Of a stretch of DNA of 64,000 nt, positions 58,213 through 64,000 are shown piece after piece. The position numbers were made by a program, and so were the translations under genes. The DNA comes from Halosimplex aquaticum (GTDB lineage: Archaea > Halobacteriota > Halobacteria > Halobacteriales > Haloarculaceae). Below the pieces are notes generated by a model. It saw only the letters and a list, made by a program, of their open reading frames with translations. It did no database searches and had not been told where the DNA came from. The DNA is taken from assembly GCF_028747785.1 (NCBI RefSeq), contig NZ_CP118158.1, positions 4,464,001 through 4,528,000 of the forward strand, in the 5' to 3' direction. How positions within the stretch are numbered: the stretch's first letter is position 1; each line of letters starts with the position of its first letter.

Positions 58213-60279
58213 CTACTCTTCCATCTCGCTCTTTGCGACCTCGGCGCCGGCGAACTCTAGCACCTCCCGCGCCCCCTCCTCGGAGTAGCCCTGCTCGATG
58301 AGCGCGTCGATCCACTGGTTGCGCTCGTCGTCGTCCATCTCGCCGCTGGAGACCAGCGCCGAGAAGTTGATGTTGTGCTTCTTGTCCTCCCAGAGCTTCC
58401 GTTCGAGGGCGCGGCGCAGGCGGTCGTTGTCCTGCGGGTTGAACGTGTCCCCCTCGCGGGCGCGCCGGGACACCCAGTTCGACACTTCCTGGCGGAAGTC
58501 GTCCTTGCGGTCCTCGGGCAGGTCGAGTTTCTCCTCGACGCTGCGGAGGAACTGCTCGTCCGGTTCCTGCTCGCGGCCCGTGATCTCGTCCTCGACGGTG
58601 TCGTCGTCGATGTAGGCCATCACGTGGTCCATGTACTTCTCGCCCTGGCGCTGGATCTCGTCGACGTCGTAGGCCAGCGCGTGGCGGACGTCCTCGATGG
58701 CCCGCTCCTTGTACTCCTCGCGGACGAGTTCGAGGTAGCGGTGGTAGGTCTCGAACCGGTCCTCCGGGATGGAGCCGTGGTTCTCGATGTTGGCTTCGAG
58801 GTGGTTGAACGTCGTCAGCGGCGAGAGGAAGTCGCGACTGCGGTGCATCGAGTCCATGATCGCCTCGGCGATCTCGTCGCCGATGAACCGCGGGGAGACG
58901 CCCTCCATGCCCTCGCCGATCTCGGCCTTCTCGGCGGCCTCGTCGCGGAGCTTCTTCACGTCGATGTCCTCGGCCTCGTCGATCTCGCCGTTGTAGGCCT
59001 TGGCCTTCTGGACGAGGGTGACGTTGCCGGTGTCGGGCTCCTCGATGCGGGTGAGGACGCCGAACAGCCCGGCCATCTCCAGGGTGTGGGGCTCGACGAT
59101 GATGTCGGGGAGGTCGGCGTTGTTGAGCATCTTCTCGTAGATGCGCGCCTCCTCCTCGTACTGGAGGACGTACGGGAAGTCGATCCGCTTGGTGCGGTCG
59201 TTGAACGCCTCCATCTTCTCGTCGCCCTTCTTGTCCTTGTACTCGGGCATGTTCGTCCGCCCGACGATCACCTGGTCGATGTCGATCCGGGGGTTGTTCT
59301 TCGGCTTGATCGTCTGCTCCTGGGTGGCGTGCAGGAAGTCGTAGAGGAACTCCCGCTGCAACTTGAGGAGTTCCTCGCCGGAGAAGATGCCCCGGTTGGC
59401 GTTACAGAACGCCCCGGAGTAGTCGAACGCCCGGGGGTCCGATTCGCCGTAGACGGCGATCTTCGAGTAGTTGACGTCGCCCGTCAGTTCGGTCTCGTCC
59501 TGGTTCTTCTTGTCCTTGGGCTCGAACGTCTCGATGGCCTGTCGCATGTTCTCGTCGGCGACGAGGCGGACGATCTCGACGTGGTTCTCCAGCACCTGCT
59601 GGAGGTCGTCGTCGTAGTGGGCCAGCAGGCGGTCCATGTAGAACTCGCTGGCCGGGTCCAGCGCCTGCTCGTTGCGGATGGTGTACGGGGCGTCCAGTTC
59701 CTCGTTGATGTCCTCGATGACCCTGTCGCGCTGCTCCTGTGGGAGCAAGACGATTGGGTCCTGGTTCATCGGGGAGCGGACGGTGTCGTCGGCCGGGTCC
59801 TGGTCCGGGATGACGTCGCAGAGGTTCGTCCACCGGAAGGTGTACATCCGGCCCTCGTTGGAGCGGGTGTAGTCCTCGTAGTAGCGCCTGACCTGGCGGT
59901 CGAAGTCGGACTTCCCCGACCCGACCGGGCCGAGGAGGAGCTTGATGCGTTTCTGCGGGCCGAGCCCGCGAGCGCCGGATTTCACCTTGTTGACGAACTC
60001 GTGGATCGACTCGTGGACGATCCGTCCGTAGAAGGTGTTCTCGCCGTCGTTGAGCGGATCTTCCGAGGCGAGTTTGTACTCGACGACGCCGGCGTCTTCG
60101 TCGTACTCGGTGCCGTAGTAGTCGAACATGTCGGCAACGCGCTGGTGGGCGTTGCGGGCGATCGTGGGCTCGTCGTAGAGCTGATCGAGGTACGCCGAGA
60201 ACGACCGGTGCTCCCGGAGGTCCGCGGGGATCGTGTCTCTGTACTCTCGACTCAGCTCTTCGAGGGTTTCCTGTGTCAT
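58213..60279 (-). CDS. prkA: PrkA-family kinase (first copy)
   Basis: A 688-residue PrkA-type protein, the first gene of the four-gene operon. It shows the AAA_PrkA part with Walker A GPVGSGKSDFD (about 117-124), FSGEELLKLQREFLYDFLHATQEQ, NPRIDIDQVIVGRTNMPEYK and FPYVLQYEEEARIYEKML, then the C-terminal PrkA domain (PRFIGDEIAEAIMDSMHRSRDFLSPLTTFNHLE). It is closer to bacterial PrkA than copy 2. ATG 60279 is followed at -10 by a palindrome. Its promoter is not near the start; a TATA-like box is about 265 bp upstream. Confidence 0.93.
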   Translation of the reverse strand: MTQETLEELSREYRDTIPADLREHRSFSAYLDQLYDEPTIARNAHQRVADMFDYYGTEYDEDAGVVEYKLASEDPLNDGENTFYGRIVHESIHEFVNKVKSGARGLGPQKRIKLLLGPVGSGKSDFDRQVRRYYEDYTRSNEGRMYTFRWTNLCDVIPDQDPADDTVRSPMNQDPIVLLPQEQRDRVIEDINEELDAPYTIRNEQALDPASEFYMDRLLAHYDDDLQQVLENHVEIVRLVADENMRQAIETFEPKDKKNQDETELTGDVNYSKIAVYGESDPRAFDYSGAFCNANRGIFSGEELLKLQREFLYDFLHATQEQTIKPKNNPRIDIDQVIVGRTNMPEYKDKKGDEKMEAFNDRTKRIDFPYVLQYEEEARIYEKMLNNADLPDIIVEPHTLEMAGLFGVLTRIEEPDTGNVTLVQKAKAYNGEIDEAEDIDVKKLRDEAAEKAEIGEGMEGVSPRFIGDEIAEAIMDSMHRSRDFLSPLTTFNHLEANIENHGSIPEDRFETYHRYLELVREEYKERAIEDVRHALAYDVDEIQRQGEKYMDHVMAYIDDDTVEDEITGREQEPDEQFLRSVEEKLDLPEDRKDDFRQEVSNWVSRRAREGDTFNPQDNDRLRRALERKLWEDKKHNINFSALVSSGEMDDDERNQWIDALIEQGYSEEGAREVLEFAGAEVAKSEMEE

Positions 60280-60289
60280 GCTATCACGG

Positions 60290-60308
60290 ACAGTTCACGT
60301 CGAACTGT
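60290..60308. promoter_or_regulatory. 19-bp palindrome just upstream of prkA copy 1
   Basis: Perfect inverted repeat ACAGTTC-5-GAACTGT about 11-29 nt before ATG 60279 (minus strand). It could be an operator, or a 5'-leader hairpin that controls access to the start. Confidence 0.45.
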
Positions 60309-60680
60309 GGTGCCGCCAGCGCGCTCCGGCTGACGGACGCGACCGGCGAGCGGCCGCGGTTTCGTGTGTCGGTGCGTCGCCCCCGGGACCGTCCGCCCGG
60401 CTCGTCGTCGCTGGACAACAGGGACCGCCGGAACCGCCGGGGCGAGTGTTCGGTTGGCATGTGTGAACACGCAACTCCCGAGAACCGCGCGGGCGACCCT
60501 CGGACAGTAGCGACAGCGTACCGTGGAGCAACCACCGATACTATTTATTATATGAGGTCTGGGCACTGATAAGCCTTTCCGCGGTACGGCGCCACACGGC
60601 CGTTTATTTCGTGTAATATATATCGAAAAAAGCAGGACGAAGTGGGATTCGTCGGGATCGTCACACCGCCCCCTCGCTTG

Positions 60681-60689
60681 CTATATAAA
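60681..60689 (+). promoter_or_regulatory. Strong TATA-like box with no obvious gene
   Basis: CTATATAAA, the best TATA box in the window, with a predicted start near 60711-60715. The nearest gene on that strand begins 300 bp later (61016). Two hairpins and the 25-bp repeats would lie in the transcript, so a non-coding RNA or a long leader is possible. Confidence 0.55.
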
Positions 60690-60740
60690 CGTCGGCCGAT
60701 TCGCGGCCGTTCGGACCGTCAGAGCGGCGCTTTCACGTGA

Positions 60741-60817
60741 GTGACGTTACCACGTAGCATTCAACGTCACGGCGATGACACGCTGGGCGCTTCCGCGCTC
60801 GCTGCGCGCGCGAGCGC
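60741..60817 (+). repeat. Two inverted repeats after the orphan TATA box
   Basis: First, GTGACGTT-14-AACGTCAC (60741-60770), preceded by the palindrome TCACGTGA (60733-60740). Second, GCGCTCGC-7-GCGAGCGC (60795-60817). Either can form a stem in RNA; the first also looks like a dyad binding site. Confidence 0.6.
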
Positions 60818-60898
60818 CACCCGGGGGTTGTCCCGGTTCCACCTCTCGGGTCGCCCGATACACCGCGCAACCGTTCCGGCGCGAGCCGGTGGACGACG

Positions 60899-60998
60899 TC
60901 GACTGCGTGACAGCTAGCCGCTATCGACCACGTCACTGCTGGCTGCCCTCGACCGCATCACTGCTAGCTGCCGTCGACCGCGTCACTCTTGGTCCGCG
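60899..60998 (+). repeat. Tandem repeat, four imperfect 25-bp units
   Basis: Units begin at 60899, 60924, 60949 and 60974, each starting TCGAC and sharing a GTCACTGCTRGCTGCC-like core (the first is most diverged). The period is exactly 25 and there is no spacer, so it is not CRISPR. The units end 18 bp before the gene at 61016 and so lie in its promoter or leader. Confidence 0.7.
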
Positions 60999-61015
60999 GG
61001 CGACCACCATCACAC

Positions 61016-61399
61016 ATGCCATTCGAGGGGCTCGACGACGACTGGGTGGTGTGGTCGGAGGAGCGCCACAAGGCCGTCCTCGCGTACCGGCCCGACGTGT
61101 TCGACAGCGACGCGTTCCCCGCGCCCTGTCTCCCGACTATCTACCTCACGAAGGGCCGGCGCCGTCGCCACCCCGGCGACCAGACCCGTCCCGACGACCC
61201 GTGGTTCGTCACGCTCTACCTGGAGCCGGAGGTCAACCGCTCGGAGGACCGCTACGACTCCCGGGAGGCCGCGCAGGCGGGCGCCGTCGAGTTAGCGGGC
61301 CAGTTCGCCGCCGGCGAGGTCGACTACCGCTCGCTCTACCAGGTCCCTCGCGAGGAGTACTTCGAGAGGCTCGACGAACTGACCGGCCGCGAGGAGTGA
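61016..61399 (+). CDS. Haloarchaeal conserved protein (DUF5820-like)
   Basis: A 127-residue soluble protein, MPFEGLDDDWVVWSEERHKAVLAYRPDVFD..., with AFPAPCLPTIYLTKGRRRRHPG, DPWFVTLYLEPEVN and a C-terminal helix YFERLDELTGREE. I recall a haloarchaeal family (DUF5820) like this, but it has no known role. ATG 61016 is chosen by the conserved start; 9 codons of open frame lie upstream. The 25-bp repeats end just before it. Confidence 0.75.
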   Translation: MPFEGLDDDWVVWSEERHKAVLAYRPDVFDSDAFPAPCLPTIYLTKGRRRRHPGDQTRPDDPWFVTLYLEPEVNRSEDRYDSREAAQAGAVELAGQFAAGEVDYRSLYQVPREEYFERLDELTGREE

Positions 61400-61501
61400 G
61401 GCGGGCGAACCGGGGGCGGTGTCCCGCGTCGTCGACCGTCGGTTTCTGTCAGGCGGGGCGGAGCCGAGACCCTTAATCCGCGTCGGTGTGAAATCGGGAG
61501 T

Positions 61502-61951
61502 ATGTCGACGCTCACGCTCGTCGGGTCGCGGTTGGCCGACCCCGGCCAGGAGTTCGTCTACCGCGGCGAGTCGAGCGCCTGCGAGGGCTGTCCGTACCGC
61601 GACCAGTGTCTCAACCTCACCGAGGGCCGCCGCTATCGCGTCGACTCCGTCCGCGAGAACGGGAACACGCTCGACTGCGCCGTCCACGACGCCGGCGTCG
61701 TGGCCGTCGAGGTCGAACCCGCGTCGGTCCGCGCAAACGTCGCGAGCGCCAGCGCCTACGCCGGGAGCAAGGTGTCACTGGAGGGCCCCTGCCCCCACAC
61801 CGACTGCCCGAGCCACGAGTACTGCAAACCCGAAGGCGTCGAGTTCGACGAGGAACGGACCATCGAGACGGTCGTCGGCGACCCGCCCCACGACTTCTGC
61901 GCCCTCGACCGGGACCTGACGACCGTCGTCTTCGAGGCGGACGAGGAGTGA
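61502..61951 (+). CDS. UPF0179-family Cys-rich protein
   Basis: A 149-residue protein of the archaeal UPF0179 family. Cys residues are clustered as CEGCPYRDQC and CPHTDCPSHEYC, plus CAVHD and DFCALDRD, which suggests an Fe-S or zinc site. Typical start STLTLVGSRLADPGQEFVYRG. Found across Euryarchaeota without a described function. It may bind metal in an electron-transfer or assembly role. Start at ATG 61502. Confidence 0.9.
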   Translation: MSTLTLVGSRLADPGQEFVYRGESSACEGCPYRDQCLNLTEGRRYRVDSVRENGNTLDCAVHDAGVVAVEVEPASVRANVASASAYAGSKVSLEGPCPHTDCPSHEYCKPEGVEFDEERTIETVVGDPPHDFCALDRDLTTVVFEADEE

Positions 61952-61993
61952 ATCCGAGGCTGGAGTGAGCCGTCGCCCGGAGACAGCCGCGAT

Positions 61994-62782
61994 TCAGCCC
62001 GAGAGCGTCCCGACGCGCTGGGCGGTGTAGCCGAACACGTCCTCGTAGCCGTAGGCCGACAGCAGGACGGGGTGGAAGTCGGTGTCGGCGATCACGGCCT
62101 CGCCGTCGGCGGCCGCGACCTTCTCGCCCGCGAGGACTTCTTCGAAGTTGTCGACGAACACCTCGTACGTCTCGGCGTCGACCTTCGGCACGGGGTCCCC
62201 TAACCTGAAGACGGGGAGGTCGGTCTGGTGGGGCGTCTGTTCGTCGGCGAGCGCGCCGGTCGCGGCGAGGAACTCGCGGGTGACCTGCCGGGCGTTGCGC
62301 GCCGCCTGCTCGGAGCCCTGGTAGCCGCACTCGACCTCGATGGTGTCGGGCGCCACCTCGAAGATCCGCCCCTCGGCGTGGCCCGTCTCGACCACCGCGT
62401 CGACCGACAGCCGCGGGCAGATGTCGCGGGCGAGGTCGCGGATCTCGTCGACGAGCGCGAACATCCCCTCGTACGAGTGGGTGGTGTGCAGCGCCAGCGT
62501 CACGCAGTCGCCGACCTCCTCGCCGAGGGCGTGAGCGAGCCTGATCTCGTGGCTCTGCCCGTCTGCGCGGCCGGGGAACGAGCGGTTCAGGTCCGCCTCG
62601 ACGTAGCGGTCGCCGCGCTCGATGGCCTCCTCGTTCGCGATCACCAGCTTCACCGGTCTCGCGACGTCCGGTCGCGTCTCCATGAAGTGTTCGACCGCCT
62701 CGACGCCGGCAGGCTCGTCGCCGTGGATCCCACCGACGACGGCGATCTCGGGCTCTCCGTCGCCCAGCGTCTCGATTCGCAT
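61994..62782 (-). CDS. Succinylglutamate desuccinylase/aspartoacylase-family enzyme
   Basis: A 262-residue zinc amidohydrolase-like protein of the AstE/AspA family. Metal ligands: His and Glu in [15 protein letters not shown] and His in [13 protein letters not shown]. The catalytic Glu lies in [13 protein letters not shown], and the substrate-binding ADLNRSFPG motif is intact. The C-terminal beta domain contains [51 protein letters not shown]. It probably removes an acyl group from an amino acid or similar. The gene is alone and starts at ATG 62782. The substrate is unknown. Confidence 0.88.
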   Translation of the reverse strand: MRIETLGDGEPEIAVVGGIHGDEPAGVEAVEHFMETRPDVARPVKLVIANEEAIERGDRYVEADLNRSFPGRADGQSHEIRLAHALGEEVGDCVTLALHTTHSYEGMFALVDEIRDLARDICPRLSVDAVVETGHAEGRIFEVAPDTIEVECGYQGSEQAARNARQVTREFLAATGALADEQTPHQTDLPVFRLGDPVPKVDAETYEVFVDNFEEVLAGEKVAAADGEAVIADTDFHPVLLSAYGYEDVFGYTAQRVGTLSG

Positions 62783-62940
62783 CGATCCGTGGTACCGGTT
62801 TGGCCCCTATAGATGGACCGCTTTCTCCCGTGACTGGCACGTTCCGGGACGCGTCGGCCGCCGACTCCTCCCTTTTTGCGACGTCGATCTCGGCCGGCCA
62901 CGGACGCCGGCGGACTCACCGTTGATAACCGCTCGAACAC

Positions 62941-62948
62941 GTTTATTA
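62941..62948 (+). promoter_or_regulatory. TATA-like box for the archaellin gene
   Basis: GTTTATTA with an A-rich BRE-like element before it, about 100 bp upstream of the archaellin ATG. A transcript from here would have a 70-nt leader, unlike the leaderless genes of the window. Confidence 0.5.
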
Positions 62949-63041
62949 GGCAGTTCTCGAAAGCACGGGTACCAACGAGGGGTTCGCCGGACACGTCGAT
63001 CGAGCGGCAGGCGGGCCACCGTTTCGGAACGTGACTCACAG

Positions 63042-63683
63042 ATGTTCGTACGCAGATCTGACGGCAAAGCACAGGTCGGTATCGGAACGCTCATCGTCTT
63101 CATCGCGATGGTCCTGGTGGCGGCGATCGCGGCCGGTGTCCTGATCAACACCGCAGGGTTCCTCCAGACGAAGTCCGCGCAGACGGGCCAGGCCTCCAGC
63201 GACCAGGTGACTGACCGGATAGACGTCGCGCCGAAGTCGGGCGCGGTCGGGATGGTCGGCGGCGAGGAGGTCATCGGGCGCGTGAACGTCACCGTCCAGG
63301 CGAACCCGGGCGCGGGGAACGTCGACCTCCAGAACGTCACCGTCCAGTGGATCGACCCGAGCGGCGTCTACAAGCTCACCCACTACCGGGTCGACGCGGG
63401 CGACGCCGACTTCGCGGCGACGGCGCTGAAGGACGCGGACGACTCGCTCCCAGTTCTCAACGACGCCGACGACAGGTTCATCCTGACGTTCGACACCGGC
63501 GAGGCCCCGACGAACGTGACGCTGGAGACGAGCGACGGCACGGTCAACGTCGACGAGACCGACGAACCGCTCCGGGAGGGCAGCACCGTCCGGATCAAGC
63601 TGACGACGAAGTCCGGTGCCACCACCCAGACCACCGTCACCGTCCCGGAGACCCTGAGCGGATACGAGGCCGTAGAGCTCTGA
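63042..63683 (+). CDS. Archaellin/flagellin-family protein
   Basis: A 213-residue pilin-like filament subunit. The N-terminus has the class III signal [42 protein letters not shown]; the prepilin peptidase would cut before QVGIGT, with Ala rather than the usual Gly at -1. The hydrophobic helix is followed by a beta domain rich in Asp, Thr and Asn-x-Thr sites (possible N-glycosylation, as NVTV, NVTL). Start ATG 63042. No other archaellum gene is close, so it is either a lone archaellin or a minor one. Confidence 0.88.
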   Translation: MFVRRSDGKAQVGIGTLIVFIAMVLVAAIAAGVLINTAGFLQTKSAQTGQASSDQVTDRIDVAPKSGAVGMVGGEEVIGRVNVTVQANPGAGNVDLQNVTVQWIDPSGVYKLTHYRVDAGDADFAATALKDADDSLPVLNDADDRFILTFDTGEAPTNVTLETSDGTVNVDETDEPLREGSTVRIKLTTKSGATTQTTVTVPETLSGYEAVEL

Positions 63684-63712
63684 TCCGACCGAGCGCTCCG
63701 CCCTGGCGGTCG

Positions 63713-64000
63713 TCAGTGTTCCAGCGACTCGGCGTACGCGAAGTCCCGGTCGTCGGCGACCGGTCGCTCGCCGTCCAGGGGGATCTGCCACTCACGGAGG
63801 ACAGACGGGTCGTCGAGGGCGTCGGCGAGCGTGTTCCTGACCTCGTGGAGGTCGACGCCGTAGTAGTCGTCGGGGACTCCCTGGAGGTACTGCAGGGCCG
63901 TGCGGAAGAGCGAGCGCATCCCGTCGTCGTTCTCGAAGTCGAAGTGCTTGTACGCGCCGGCGGCGACCTGGACCATCCCGTGGAGGAACTTGCTCTCGGT
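63713..64000 (-). CDS. DUF309-family protein (5' partial)
   Basis: The 3' part of a gene that continues past the right end of the window: the frame stays open through 64000, and codons 63977-64000 extend the protein as TESKFLHG. The visible residues ([34 protein letters not shown]) match DUF309, a small helical family common in archaea. The ATG at 63976 is therefore an internal Met. Function unknown. It is convergent with the archaellin gene. Confidence 0.8.
   Translation of the reverse strand, partial: TESKFLHGMVQVAAGAYKHFDFENDDGMRSLFRTALQYLQGVPDDYYGVDLHEVRNTLADALDDPSVLREWQIPLDGERPVADDRDFAYAESLEH

Larger units (their letters stand above)
60280..61015. other. Gene-free 736-bp region upstream of the prkA operon
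   Basis: No credible protein-coding frame. It contains, left to right, the prkA-proximal palindrome; an A/T-rich block (60535-60640) with overlapping TATA-like boxes on both strands, the minus-strand one probably serving prkA with a leader of some 240 nt; a strong plus-strand TATA box at 60681; two hairpins; and a 4 x 25-bp tandem repeat. It then meets the gene at 61016. Confidence 0.6.

Noticed and set aside
60284..60566. Minus-strand ORF in the leader of prkA (up to 94 codons)
   Set aside because: Arg/Pro-rich translation without acidic bias or motif; the sequence instead holds a promoter and a palindrome.
60899..60998. 25-bp repeats considered as a CRISPR array
   Set aside because: Repeats are directly adjacent with no unique spacers, diverge between units and have no cas genes nearby.
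1..64000. Search by eye for tRNA, rRNA or insertion sequence features
   Set aside because: No T-loop-like GGTTCGAATCC in intergenic gaps, no rRNA-like conserved text and no transposase-like frame or terminal repeats were seen. A tRNAscan-SE and ISfinder run would be decisive.

Overview
The window is chromosomal DNA from an extremely halophilic archaeon (class Halobacteria). The evidence is high GC, strongly acidic proteins, leaderless promoters (a TATA-like box about 25-30 nt before the start codon), Tat lipoproteins, HalX response regulators, an HTH_10 (Bat-type) regulator, an archaellin, an Elp3 and a Nop5-fibrillarin pair. A Haloarcula-like family is my guess, but the sequence alone does not settle the genus. 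I found no tRNA, rRNA, CRISPR array or intact insertion sequence.

Layout. 0-9 kb: a multi-PAS histidine kinase (cut by the window start) with its receiver protein, RNase HI, MutY, a UPF0016/Gdt1-like cation exporter, an HTH regulator, an EamA transporter, an HD hydrolase and an enoyl-CoA hydratase. 9-16 kb: a photolyase-superoxide dismutase pair, several haloarchaeal conserved proteins and a coupled operon of SDR, haloalkane-dehalogenase-like hydrolase and small membrane protein. 16-22 kb: a HalX response regulator overlapping a RecA-like protein, a 1052-residue FAD/Fe-S dehydrogenase and three tandem cold-shock genes. 22-36 kb: RqcH, a roughly 460-bp run of nested hairpins without genes, Elp3, two cupins, a Tat lipoprotein, a RecJ-like protein with degraded DHH motifs, a one-cyclin TFB-like protein and archaeal CoaD. 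36-42 kb: a glutamate-cysteine ligase, Nop5-fibrillarin and a paaABCD phenylacetyl-CoA oxygenase operon, followed by a divergent Bat-type regulator. 43-48.8 kb: an acyl-CoA synthetase, a SolA-like oxidase and membrane proteins.

47.5-52.4 kb holds a surface-protein locus: a SipW-like signal peptidase, two TasA/camelysin-like Tat-exported proteins, a repeat protein with the same signal-peptide style and, nearby, a membrane-anchored relative. 52.5-60.3 kb is one operon of two PrkA kinases, a YeaH/DUF444 protein and SpoVR, an archaeal version of the bacterial yeaGH-ycgB stress module. After it comes a gene-free 740-bp stretch with a strong TATA box, hairpins and four 25-bp tandem repeats. The window ends with UPF0179, an aspartoacylase-like enzyme, a lone archaellin and a partial DUF309 gene.

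The least explained signals are the nested-hairpin element at 25.2-25.7 kb, the SipW/TasA-like locus, two leaderless short ORFs whose stop codons overlap the GTG starts of transporter genes (one with a 14-bp palindrome between TATA box and start), and the promoter-hairpin-repeat block at 60.68-61.0 kb.
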